Shown in pieces: positions 10,535 to 16,030 of a stretch of 20,824 nt of DNA. The notes under the pieces were generated by a model. The model did no database searches. It saw nothing but the letters and a program-made list of their open reading frames with translations, and was not told the origin of the DNA. Location of the stretch: positions 1 to 20,824 of the IMG/VR virus record IMGVR_UViG_3300020478_000086; one strand, given 5' to 3'. A program made the translations under genes and the position numbers. Position 1 is the stretch's first letter, and every line of letters starts with the position of its first letter. This stretch comes from a virus.

Positions 10535-10690
10535 TTAACCTGCAGCTAGTGGAGATTGTGCAGTATTGTTGTTGGCAGCAGCTTTTTTGCGTGCTTGTTG
10601 GCTCACATCATACTGTCCTTTAACACTTCCACTAGCAAAACCAGCACTTACTACATTATGTGGTGACTTAGTTGGATCTGAATCTGCCAT
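10535..10690 (-). CDS. 51-aa small conserved-type phage protein
   Basis: The ORF reads MADSDPTKSP at the start and ends TAQSPLAAG. The middle (SGSVKGQYDVSQQARKKAAA) is Ala/Lys/Gln rich and probably disordered or a short helix; no membrane segment is visible. It has its own regulatory frame: a perfect TATAAATA late element 29-36 nt upstream of the ATG, GGAG about 5 nt before the ATG, and a strong terminator 22 nt after the stop. It is therefore likely a monocistronic, abundantly expressed late transcript, which fits a small virion or assembly protein; that role is inference. I do not recognise a named family. Confidence 0.75.
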   Translation of the reverse strand: MADSDPTKSPHNVVSAGFASGSVKGQYDVSQQARKKAAANNNTAQSPLAAG

Positions 10691-10718
10691 TACTACTCCA
10701 TTTTGCTTTATCTCCCTC

Positions 10719-10726
10719 TATTTATA
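10719..10726 (-). promoter_or_regulatory. T4-type late promoter TATAAATA
   Basis: The minus strand carries TATAAATA at 10726-10719, a perfect match to the T4 late -10-like element recognised by gp55-type sigma factors. The expected start of transcription is near 10712. The leader then includes GAGGGAG and, just before the ATG of the 51-aa gene, GGAG. Confidence 0.8.
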
Positions 10727-10735
10727 ATTTAGAGG

Positions 10736-10769
10736 AAAACGACGCCGTTTTTCGGTTTGTTTTACGCCG
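10736..10769 (-). terminator. possible weak terminator or overlapping hairpins
   Basis: Two alternative hairpins overlap between the 54-aa gene stop and the late promoter. On the minus strand TTTCGG pairs with CCGAAA around an 11-nt loop, and further on AAAACG pairs with CGTTTT around GCGT. The second ends in T-rich sequence but lacks a clean T run, so termination is uncertain. Confidence 0.35.
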
Positions 10770-10774
10770 AAATT

Positions 10775-10939
10775 TTATTCTGGAGTTGCTTTTAACCTAC
10801 TTGGAGAGACACCTTCATTAATATGAAAGTTTAATCTCTCCTCTGCCTGGGCTTTGGTAAGATGTACATCCCTCTTTTCATCGGGAACACCCCAACCATT
10901 AGTACCCAACTCCATAACTTTGTATAGTTGATCTGCCAT
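10775..10939 (-). CDS. 54-aa small conserved-type phage protein
   Basis: The protein begins MADQLYKVMELGTNGWGVPD and ends SRLKATPE. The pattern (short N-terminal strand with ELGTNGW, then a charged helix LTKAQAEERLNFHINEGVSP) resembles small proteins I recall as widespread in T4-like cyanophages, but no function is known to me. The helix ending in an Asn/Gly turn looks like a small domain that binds a partner. The ATG is 1 nt after the stop of the glycosyltransferase-like gene, so the two are almost certainly co-transcribed and translationally coupled. No signal peptide or cysteine is present. Confidence 0.75.
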   Translation of the reverse strand: MADQLYKVMELGTNGWGVPDEKRDVHLTKAQAEERLNFHINEGVSPSRLKATPE

Positions 10940-10940
10940 A

Positions 10941-11699
10941 TTAAATCACACGAGTTTTCTCATGTCCAACACGAATCTTTGGATCACACCATATCTCATA
11001 TCCTGCTTCTTTCGCATCTAGACAGAAAGAAACATCTTCACCACACATGTCCTGTACATCACCAGACTCGAAGACTTGCATCTTTGGAGCAAACCAAGGA
11101 TACTTCATCTCTTTATTTTCAAAGACTCCATTTTTAATGAGTAACCAACCAAATCCTGTGTAGTCAACTGTGAAAGGTTTTCTACGACGAGAGATAGACT
11201 CAATAGTCTCGTGGTTCATAACTCCGCCATTCTTAGCAAAGTCATCTTCTTCTAGCCAGTGTGCAACCGATGTGGTCTTTCCATCTTCTGTGCAATACCA
11301 ACCAGCAGCAATATCTTTTTGCATCCATACCAAACGGTAGAACTTCTCAGTATCGAAAACGATATCGGAGTCAATCCAGATTTGATAATCGTATTTTAGT
11401 TTTCCATCCCAAGGAATTTGGTCTGGGCCTCGTAGAACATTTGCGCCCAAGCACTTGCAACGTGCAAAGTTGACCATTGAAGAGTAGTCTTGGGAGATTT
11501 GGATACTAGATCCGTTTTGAACAAGGTCAAAACATAGTTGAACGAATGCTTTTAAGAAGATATATGATACTCCTCTTCCAGGCAGACAGAAAACAAATGC
11601 TTTCCCTTTCGCTAATTCCTTTGCCTTCTCTAAATCAAAGTCATCTTCGACCTTTTTCGTTTTAGGGGCATTAGCTTTTACTGTAAATCCTTTTGCCAT
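10941..11699 (-). CDS. GT-A-fold glycosyltransferase-like protein
   Basis: The 252-aa protein has a GT-A type layout: after a lysine-rich N-terminus, residues 33-90 form the alternating strand-helix nucleotide-sugar half, residues 107-115 read QIWIDSDIV with the DxD-type D110-S-D112 for metal and sugar nucleotide, and residues 220-225 (GEDVSF) with H246 (RVGHEK) match the C-terminal acidic/His elements of GT2-like enzymes. Residues 173-190 (KPFTVDYTGFGWLLIKNG) form the acceptor-side segment. It probably transfers a sugar in the infected cell, to phage DNA, a virion protein or host envelope precursors; the acceptor cannot be read from sequence. There is no signal peptide or membrane helix. A strong sigma-70-type promoter lies just upstream, and the 54-aa gene follows 1 nt after its stop. 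No Shine-Dalgarno is obvious. Confidence 0.8.
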   Translation of the reverse strand: MAKGFTVKANAPKTKKVEDDFDLEKAKELAKGKAFVFCLPGRGVSYIFLKAFVQLCFDLVQNGSSIQISQDYSSMVNFARCKCLGANVLRGPDQIPWDGKLKYDYQIWIDSDIVFDTEKFYRLVWMQKDIAAGWYCTEDGKTTSVAHWLEEDDFAKNGGVMNHETIESISRRRKPFTVDYTGFGWLLIKNGVFENKEMKYPWFAPKMQVFESGDVQDMCGEDVSFCLDAKEAGYEIWCDPKIRVGHEKTRVI

Positions 11700-11721
11700 A
11701 ACTTGTAATCAGTACATAGTA

Positions 11722-11750
11722 AGTATACCACGGTCAAATCAATTTGTCCA
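11722..11750 (-). promoter_or_regulatory. sigma-70-type promoter for the glycosyltransferase-like gene
   Basis: The minus strand has TGGACA (11750-11745), a 17-bp spacer and TATACT (11727-11722), each hexamer 5/6 to consensus. Transcription should begin near 11715, leaving a 5' leader of about 16 nt before ATG 11699. Confidence 0.7.
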
Positions 11751-11773
11751 TAGTGTTATATTATATATCAGCT

Positions 11774-12439
11774 TTAATTATGGATTTCTTTTATAAATTC
11801 TTGACTATTTTCGGGCCCTAACAACATGCCCTGACTGTAAATTTCACTAACAGCATTACTATTAATTGCAATATCACCCGCTACAGATATTCTTTTCTCT
11901 TCTGTTAGGAAATGTGGGTATGTGGCATGTAATAAATCAGAAGGAAACAACAACATATGCCCTTCATTGTACTGTTTTTCTAGTTTCCAATTAACTTTAC
12001 GGTGTTTTCCTGTTATATCTGAGTAACTTAGTATGAAATCACCCGCCTCTGGGTGCATTGTATCGGGTATTTCTTGTTCAACCATTGCAGCATACGGTAT
12101 TTTTAACCAAACTACGAAAGAAAACACTGCATCATGGTTATGTAATGACTGATATTGACCAATTCCTGTGTTATTTACCCAAAATTTCTGAAAAGTAAGG
12201 TTATGAATGTGCGTTGACTTGCAAACAGTAGGAAATCCCCACTCTTTTATGTACTCGGCAACTACATTATTAAGTACATCCTTCTGAAATCGATGATCAT
12301 CATCAATTAACATCCATTGTTGCTTGACGCAATCGGGTTCGTACTTCTCTATGAGGTGATAGAGGTGATCCAAGTGTTCTTTTTCCAGTTCTACGTCTAA
12401 AATACCGTAGTTTGGCAACACTTTTTTGTCAATTTTCAT
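11774..12439 (-). CDS. 2OG-Fe(II) oxygenase-like protein (copy 1 of a related pair)
   Basis: The 221-aa protein has the layout of the phage 2-oxoglutarate/Fe(II) oxygenase group with an H-x-H site: a VLPNYGIL start motif (residues 7-14), STHIHNLTF (75-83), YQSLHNHDAVFSFVVW (96-111), EAGDF (131-135), then FPSDLLHATYPH (165-176) and RISVAGDI (183-190). Likely metal ligands are H100/H102 (or D103) and H171, with R183 in the place that binds the 2OG carboxylate. Such enzymes hydroxylate proteins, nucleic acids or small molecules; the substrate is unknown. It is clearly a paralogue of the gene at 12771-13436. Its start overlaps the 53-aa gene by 11 nt, and no terminator is evident after its stop. 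Confidence 0.75.
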   Translation of the reverse strand: MKIDKKVLPNYGILDVELEKEHLDHLYHLIEKYEPDCVKQQWMLIDDDHRFQKDVLNNVVAEYIKEWGFPTVCKSTHIHNLTFQKFWVNNTGIGQYQSLHNHDAVFSFVVWLKIPYAAMVEQEIPDTMHPEAGDFILSYSDITGKHRKVNWKLEKQYNEGHMLLFPSDLLHATYPHFLTEEKRISVAGDIAINSNAVSEIYSQGMLLGPENSQEFIKEIHN

Positions 12440-12590
12440 TTTTAACTACTTTAATTTCTTCTTTTAGCAGTTCATCATCAGGATAATGCGTAAAATACGC
12501 TCTTAAAAATTCTAATTTGTGTTTTAAGTCCGTTTCCTGAACATCGGACATAATTTCTTTATCGCCAATAAAGACGTTATAGGTATTCAT
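12429..12590 (-). CDS. 53-aa hypothetical protein
   Basis: The ORF begins MNTYNVFIGDKEIMSDVQET, continues as a charged helix (LKHKLEFLRAYFTHYP) and ends VVKNEN. The two-strand-plus-helix pattern with a DKEIM turn resembles short proteins I recall from other T4-like cyanophages; function unknown. It overlaps the upstream 49-aa gene by 14 nt and runs 11 nt into the start of the first oxygenase-like gene, so the three are probably one translation unit. There is no cysteine, membrane segment or signal peptide. The overlap at both ends and the absence of another frame with better coding character support it as a real gene. Confidence 0.65.
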   Translation of the reverse strand: MNTYNVFIGDKEIMSDVQETDLKHKLEFLRAYFTHYPDDELLKEEIKVVKNEN

Positions 12591-12726
12591 CTTCCCATAC
12601 CGCCATCATGTCTTCTAGATCTTTCCGTATATTCGGATGATACATCAAATGGGTATCGTTTTCGAGTCGAAATTGAAGTGATTCATATAAAAGTTCCAAC
12701 TCGCTTACATCCAGATCAATATTCAT
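12577..12726 (-). CDS. 49-aa hypothetical protein
   Basis: The reading is MNIDLDVSELELLYESLQFR followed by a second helix (NIRKDLEDMMAVWEDEYL). It looks like a two-helix acidic mini-protein with no recognised domain. It fills most of the gap between the two oxygenase-like genes and overlaps the next ORF by 14 nt. No clear Shine-Dalgarno precedes the ATG. A late-like TATAGATA lies on the minus strand at 12759-12752 (one mismatch to TATAAATA), 26 to 33 nt upstream, and might drive it; this is weak evidence. Confidence 0.6.
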   Translation of the reverse strand: MNIDLDVSELELLYESLQFRLENDTHLMYHPNIRKDLEDMMAVWEDEYL

Positions 12727-12770
12727 CTGTGAGTAACCATATTTTCATTCCTATCTATAAAATTCAAAAC

Positions 12771-13436
12771 TTACCCTATATTAGTAAATGAACCTTCAAT
12801 TGGCTCCATACTATTCAATGCTATATCCCCAGCAAGTGATATACGAAACTCATCAGTTGTATAATGTGGATATACTATGTGATCAATGTCACTAGGGAAG
12901 AATAACATCTTACCTTCCCAACTAGAATCCAGTGTCCAACCTCTTTTTTGTATCTGTCCGCATGTATCTGGATAACATAAACAGAAATCACCTGCCTCAG
13001 GTCTAAATCCTGGCTGTAATGCGTTTTCCTTCTTACCATCAAAGGGTATTCTCATCCATACAACAAAAGTAAAGATGCCTTGGTGGTTATGTAAACTCTG
13101 ATAATCTCCTCTTGTTGCAGCACGACACCAGAAACGACTGAAGGCCAGTTGATGTTCGTGAGTAGACTTTAGTTTAAAAGGTGTACCAAAGTTATCAAAG
13201 TATATGCCTGCTGCTGGTTGTAAAACCTTCTCTGCGAATACGTGATCCTTATCCTTTATTGACCACTGTTTATCATTATAATCTTCCATTTCTAATAACT
13301 TTCTACCATCCCACTTAGCCTTGGGTGAGGTCTTAATAATAAGATCCCAGAGATAGTCCATCATTTCATCATCTAACTCTATGTTCAGTATTCCGTAATT
13401 AGGTAATACCGAAACATCTACATCCTTCATCTTCAT
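12771..13436 (-). CDS. 2OG-Fe(II) oxygenase-like protein (copy 2 of a related pair)
   Basis: This 221-aa protein shares its motif order with the gene at 11774-12439: VLPNYGIL (10-17), STHEHQLAFSRFW (91-103), YQSLHNHQGIFTFVVW (112-127), EAGDF (147-151), FPSDIDHIVYPH (180-191) and RISLAGDI (198-205). Probable ligands are H116/H118 and H186, with R198 for 2OG. Here the residue after HNH is Gln, not the Asp of copy 1, which argues that the second His rather than an HxD acidic residue holds the metal in this family. The N-terminal linker (residues 35-60) is longer and lysine-rich. The start overlaps the 175-aa gene by 4 nt (ATGA). Substrate unknown. Confidence 0.75.
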   Translation of the reverse strand: MKMKDVDVSVLPNYGILNIELDDEMMDYLWDLIIKTSPKAKWDGRKLLEMEDYNDKQWSIKDKDHVFAEKVLQPAAGIYFDNFGTPFKLKSTHEHQLAFSRFWCRAATRGDYQSLHNHQGIFTFVVWMRIPFDGKKENALQPGFRPEAGDFCLCYPDTCGQIQKRGWTLDSSWEGKMLFFPSDIDHIVYPHYTTDEFRISLAGDIALNSMEPIEGSFTNIG

Positions 13437-13960
13437 TTTGGTAACCTCTCTCGGTATTTTGCACGGCCAGTAACGACTTTCTCCATTTGTTGTTCACTAT
13501 AATGACCAACGTAATATCCTTTAGCCTCTAACTGTTTAGATGCATTATCAAGGGCTGTAATTCTTTGTACCATTACTATAGTATACATCTCATCTATTTT
13601 ACATAGTAACCAGATGTCTTTTCCCTTTTGATTCAGAAACGTGTTGAGTCCATCGACGCCGCCGCCCATGTTATCCTGATTTATATAATTCGCATTACTC
13701 TTAGCAACAACTAAGACAACATCATATGTGTCATCAAATGCATCTACCTCTTTACTTACTGCCTCCCAAAAGTCATAGGCACTAAAGTAATCATATACCT
13801 TTACATACTTAATCTTACCATCATCCTTAGCTTTCTTTGCAAAAGGACAACGTGCTCCTTCATAGACAGTATCTTTACCAATATGGTCTTTATCAGTTTC
13901 ACCTAACCAATTAACCCAATCATTAGTAAAGTCCTCAAGGAAATCGAGAACGTGTCCCAT
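13433..13960 (-). CDS. 175-aa hypothetical protein with CPFA motif
   Basis: The protein starts MGHVLDFLEDFTNDWVNWLG and has a single conspicuous cysteine motif, GARCPFAKKA (C38), then an alternating helix-strand pattern: KIKYVKVYDY, a helix to about residue 75, a hydrophobic strand YDVVLVVAKSN, and a second strand half DIWLLCKIDEMYTIVMVQRI. CPFA-type cysteines occur in the DUF1415 group, which it resembles only loosely. It sits directly upstream of an oxygenase-like gene with a 4-nt ATGA overlap, and its own start overlaps the stop of the 55-aa gene by 1 nt (TAATG), so it may act with the oxygenase; that is inference. No signal peptide or membrane helix is seen. Confidence 0.7.
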   Translation of the reverse strand: MGHVLDFLEDFTNDWVNWLGETDKDHIGKDTVYEGARCPFAKKAKDDGKIKYVKVYDYFSAYDFWEAVSKEVDAFDDTYDVVLVVAKSNANYINQDNMGGGVDGLNTFLNQKGKDIWLLCKIDEMYTIVMVQRITALDNASKQLEAKGYYVGHYSEQQMEKVVTGRAKYRERLPK

Positions 13961-14127
13961 TAAAAACTAGCCTCCTCATACTTTTCTAATTCTTTCTCAT
14001 TAACCTCACTATAAGTAATACCATCCCAATAGGAGTGGTATAACCTGCCCCATATTACCTTAAACTCTTCTTCGTTTAAATTCTTGAATAAACAACGCTC
14101 ATTTAAGTAGATATGGTATGTTTTCAT
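13960..14127 (-). CDS. 55-aa small conserved-type cyanophage protein
   Basis: The reading MKTYHIYLNERCLFKNLNEE continues with FKVIWGRLYHSYW and ends LEKYEEASF. The combination of CLFKNL and an FxxIWGxLYxSYW helix resembles a short protein I recall from many T4-like cyanophages; its function is unknown to me. An in-frame ATG at 14160 would add 11 residues but would run 37 nt into the upstream gene. The 14127 start makes a clean 4-nt ATGA overlap and begins at the conserved-looking MKTYHIYLN, so I chose it. Its stop overlaps the next ATG by 1 nt. Confidence 0.75.
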   Translation of the reverse strand: MKTYHIYLNERCLFKNLNEEEFKVIWGRLYHSYWDGITYSEVNEKELEKYEEASF

Positions 14128-14534
14128 TGTTTCTTTCGTACAGGTACTTGAATTGTCCACGCTCCTCCCTCAAGATCAATCATATCAAAGTTCTCTTCAA
14201 AATATTTCTTCTTCTTCTCTTTTGCCTCTTTTTCTATTCTCATTAATTCTTTTTCACGGCCAGGTTCGGGTTGAATCTCACCATAGTTAGGCTTATCCTT
14301 ATTCTTTATATCCAAATACTCTAATATAAGGTCATCAATCATGAAATACAATGCATCCCAAGTAAGACGAGTCCTTGCATCTACAGCAATTTCATCTATA
14401 TCATCAGCATCAAGCCAGTCTCCTTTAACTATCTCCTCAGAGTAGTCCTCATTTTGAGATAGTAACTTCGCTCGGATTTCAACCAACTCATTTAAGTTGA
14501 ATGTAATCCTAATGTCATTGTCTTGTGCGCTCAT
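14124..14534 (-). CDS. 136-aa hypothetical protein, paralogue of its upstream neighbour
   Basis: The N-terminal half (NDIRITFNLNELVEIRAKL, then DADDIDEIAVDARTRLTWDALYFMIDDLILEYLD) matches the layout of the 100-aa protein encoded just upstream (YEIRINLNELIEKR, then QIQDIAHDINMDLNLHPIYHQVDEHIMRYV). The two look like diverged copies of one helical domain of about 75 residues. The C-terminal third differs: a lysine/glutamate-rich helix (residues 96-116) that is probably a coiled coil, then a hydrophobic tail GGAWTIQVPVRKKQ. The gene starts 2 nt after the upstream stop and ends in a 4-nt overlap with the 55-aa gene. Function unknown. Confidence 0.7.
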   Translation of the reverse strand: MSAQDNDIRITFNLNELVEIRAKLLSQNEDYSEEIVKGDWLDADDIDEIAVDARTRLTWDALYFMIDDLILEYLDIKNKDKPNYGEIQPEPGREKELMRIEKEAKEKKKKYFEENFDMIDLEGGAWTIQVPVRKKQ

Positions 14535-14536
14535 GG

Positions 14537-14839
14537 TTAATCAAAATCAATAGTTCTTTCGTCTACACTAACACCTTTATCATATAGATCAGGCAACTGT
14601 TCTTCTACCCAGTGATCCGAATTCTCAATATTAGCAGCCCTTACATAACGCATAATGTGTTCATCTACTTGATGGTAGATAGGATGCAGGTTTAAATCCA
14701 TATTAATATCATGTGCTATGTCCTGTATCTGTGCCTCAGTAAAGCAATGATCAGGATGAGTGAGATTACACGCTGGTATTCTCTTCTCTATTAACTCATT
14801 CAAGTTAATACGAATCTCGTAGTCTCTGTAAACTGGCAT
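14537..14839 (-). CDS. 100-aa hypothetical protein, paralogue of its downstream neighbour
   Basis: It begins MPVYRDYEIRINLNELIEKR and carries one His/Cys-containing loop (ACNLTHPDHCF, residues 23-33). H28, H31 and the flanking cysteines C24 and C32 could bind a metal, but the pattern is not a known finger. A two-helix region follows (AQIQDIAHDINMDL, then IYHQVDEHIMRYV), matching the protein at 14124-14534. The acidic C-terminus ends ERTIDFD. It starts 27 nt after the stop of the 56-aa gene, with GAAG just before the ATG and a perfect hairpin in the intergenic region. Function unknown. Confidence 0.7.
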   Translation of the reverse strand: MPVYRDYEIRINLNELIEKRIPACNLTHPDHCFTEAQIQDIAHDINMDLNLHPIYHQVDEHIMRYVRAANIENSDHWVEEQLPDLYDKGVSVDERTIDFD

Positions 14840-14848
14840 TTCTTCTTT

Positions 14849-14880
14849 TAATAGAACCCTTACTACTTATGGTTCTATTA
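14849..14880 (-). other. perfect 10-bp hairpin with the stop codon in its loop
   Basis: On the minus strand TAATAGAACC (14880-14871) pairs fully with GGTTCTATTA (14858-14849) around a 12-nt loop. The TAA stop of the 56-aa gene lies in the loop. No T run follows; the next bases are AAAAGAAG and the ATG of the 100-aa gene. It is therefore more likely an RNA stability, processing or translation-control element than a terminator. Confidence 0.65.
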
Positions 14881-15037
14881 TATCACAAATACTCCCATCT
14901 ATCAACAGCCTATGTCTTTTACCTGTTGACTTAGCCCTTGCACTAGCACTCTTATATGCAAATGCTTCATTATGCATATACTGTAAGTGATGCCACTTAC
15001 CGAATTGATCCTGCCACTCTATGTCAACCTTGGACAT
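14867..15037 (-). CDS. 56-aa small conserved-type cyanophage protein, basic
   Basis: The protein reads MSKVDIEWQDQFGKWHHLQY, then MHNEAFAYKSASARAKSTGKRHRL and ends ICDIIEP. The WQDQFGKWHH strand pair plus a basic helix and RHRL resembles a short protein I recall as common in cyanophages. The basic helix (residues 29-43) could contact nucleic acid; that is inference. It is the first gene after the strong promoter at 15194-15222, behind a leader of about 150 nt, and heads the operon running to the oxygenase-like genes. AGG 9 nt before the ATG could serve as ribosome binding site. The stop lies in the loop of a perfect hairpin. Confidence 0.75.
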   Translation of the reverse strand: MSKVDIEWQDQFGKWHHLQYMHNEAFAYKSASARAKSTGKRHRLLIDGSICDIIEP

Positions 15038-15187
15038 TTTTTTATACCTGAAAAATTTTTTGAAATGGAATAATATATAGCTCTCGCTTTTGGTTCGTTG
15101 TAGGTTAGGGACTTAAGCGTTTTTATAACCCGCCCATCGCCCATCAGGGAGCAGCAAACCTAAAGCAAATTAACTGCGAGTTTGCTC
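15038..15187 (-). other. about 150-nt transcribed leader of the 56-aa gene
   Basis: This is the expected untranslated leader from the start near 15187 to ATG 15037. It includes a GC-rich patch with GCCCATC written twice in tandem on the plus strand (15131-15145) and a possible 5-bp GCAAA/TTTGC stem near the 5' end. No ORF begins in it, and I do not recognise a riboswitch. It is unusually long for this compact genome. Confidence 0.5.
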
Positions 15188-15193
15188 TATTTT

Positions 15194-15222
15194 ATTATAT
15201 CATATTTGTGCTCTTATGTAAA
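15194..15222 (-). promoter_or_regulatory. strong sigma-70-type promoter (TTTACA-17-TATAAT)
   Basis: The minus strand has TTTACA (15222-15217), 17 bp and a perfect TATAAT (15199-15194). The -35 sits inside TGTAAAGCAAAT, a degenerate copy of the array core, so the tandem array lies directly upstream of the -35. Transcription should begin near 15187 and read toward the 56-aa gene. Confidence 0.8.
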
Positions 15223-15243
15223 GCAAATGCTCATGAATGAGTT

Positions 15244-15716
15244 TGAGCAATTTAGTGAGGCATATTGCCATGCCTTAAATGTAGCAAATTAAAAGAAATG
15301 TGTATTTTATAAAATGTAGCAAATAGATGTATATATTGCCTGCCTTATGTATTAATTAGTATAGGCATATTGCCTTATATTAAATGTAGCAAATAGGCGT
15401 ATAATATGCCATGCCTTAATTGTTAATTAGTGTGGCATATATGTGTATATAAAGTTGCTCAAATGGCATGCCATATTAGTGTGCCTTAAATGTAGCAAAT
15501 AGTTGTATATATTATATGCCTTATATGTAGCAAATTGATTGCATATATGTGCTGTGGAAAATGTAGCAAATAGGCATATGATTGCCTGCCATTAAGTGTT
15601 ATATAAGCGGGTCTATATTAGGGGTCTTATATGTAGCAAACTGTGTGTGCCATATATGTTAATTAGTATAAGCATATATTCATCCTTAAATGTAGCAAAT
15701 TGGTGCGGATAATTAG
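15244..15716. repeat. tandem array of about 35-bp units with core TGTAGCAAAT
   Basis: The core TGTAGCAAAT occurs at 15280, 15315, 15385, 15491, 15526, 15562 and 15691, and with a final C at 15632. Spacings are 35, 70, 106, 35, 36, 70 and 59 bp, mostly multiples of about 35. Degenerate units fill the gaps: TGAGCAATTT at 15244, TTGCTCAAAT at 15455, and TTAATTAGT-containing units at 15350 and 15420. GCCTTAAA or a close variant usually precedes the core, and AT-rich alternating TATATA plus GGCATATTGCC or ATGGCATGCCAT palindromes lie between. The array is bounded by a terminator on its right and a strong promoter on its left and contains no gene. Confidence 0.85.
15553..15561 (-). other. DnaA-box-like 9-mer (TTTTCCACA) inside the array
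   Basis: TGTGGAAAA on the plus strand (TTTTCCACA on minus) immediately precedes a TGTAGCAAAT core. The 9-mer equals the form I recall for cyanobacterial DnaA boxes and occurs five times within 1.15 kb here. Confidence 0.5.
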
Positions 15717-15733
15717 TTGCTCAAATAGGTAAT

Positions 15734-15761
15734 AAAAAAGGGGGTCTATATGTAACCCCCC
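15734..15761 (-). terminator. Rho-independent terminator isolating the repeat array
   Basis: On the minus strand GGGGGT (15760-15755) pairs with ACCCCC (15745-15740) around a 9-nt loop, followed by six T at 15739-15734. It should stop transcripts coming from the 64-aa gene before they enter the array. Confidence 0.85.
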
Positions 15762-15790
15762 GTATATACAGTTGTTTATACTAACTGTTT

Positions 15791-15985
15791 TTATAAAAGT
15801 GTAGCATGCTTAGAGTTAATCTTGCCTCGGTTTGTGTTAGTTCTGATGCCTTTAGTTTGTGTAAACCAACAATCAGATTTACGAGGTTTGTTAGCAGGTA
15901 GTCTTACATATTTGATTTTGTTTTGTGTGTCCAAAATCTGTAAATCTAACCTAGTTAATGTGCTCAAATCAGAAGGTAATTGCAT
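15791..15985 (-). CDS. 64-aa basic hypothetical protein
   Basis: The ORF reads MQLPSDLSTLTRLDLQILDT, then KIKYVRLPANKPRKSDCWFTQ, and ends KHATLL. It is rich in Lys/Arg with a single Cys, and could bind nucleic acid. An overlapping plus-strand frame (15822-16034) is as long. I prefer the minus frame because every neighbour is on that strand, a terminator follows it, and its composition is that of a soluble protein. The start is uncertain: no Shine-Dalgarno precedes the ATG, which abuts a TTTTCCACA box. If that box is bound by DnaA, the gene's expression would be affected. Function unknown. Confidence 0.5.
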   Translation of the reverse strand: MQLPSDLSTLTRLDLQILDTQNKIKYVRLPANKPRKSDCWFTQTKGIRTNTNRGKINSKHATLL

Positions 15986-16014
15986 GTGGAAAAATGTTAA
16001 TGAACTGTGGAAAA
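15985..16014 (-). other. pair of DnaA-box-like 9-mers spaced 21 bp
   Basis: TGTGGAAAA occurs on the plus strand at 15985-15993 and 16006-16014, in the same orientation and 21 bp apart, two helical turns, so both would face the same side of the DNA. They lie in the 45-nt gap between two minus-strand genes. Confidence 0.6.
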
Positions 16015-16030
16015 GTGTAAGGACGATTGC

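Noticed and set aside
10928-11473. Two plus-strand ORFs (69 and 70 aa) opposite the glycosyltransferase-like gene
   Set aside because: Antisense to a gene with clear GT-A motifs; no start signals.
12727-12770. 10-codon ORF just ahead of the 49-aa gene
   Set aside because: Too short to support as a gene or leader peptide without other evidence.
14127-14160. Extended 66-aa start for the 55-aa gene
   Set aside because: It would overlap the upstream gene by 37 nt, while the internal ATG gives a 4-nt overlap and begins at the conserved-looking MKTYHIYLN.
15158-15172. T4 MotA box (TTTGCTTTA) for a middle promoter
   Set aside because: The sequence fits the T4 consensus but lacks a -10 at the right distance, and T4-like cyanophages are not known to carry MotA.
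15217-15716. CRISPR array
   Set aside because: Spacing near 35 bp is suggestive, but the conserved part is only about 10 bp, the intervening sequence is also repetitive rather than unique, several units are degenerate, and no cas gene is present.
15217-15716. Array units as a series of tandem promoters
   Set aside because: On the minus strand each core gives TTGCTA, 17 bp later followed by TAT-rich sequence, but most -10 positions are poor (TATGCC, TATGGC). Only the promoter at 15194-15222 is convincing.
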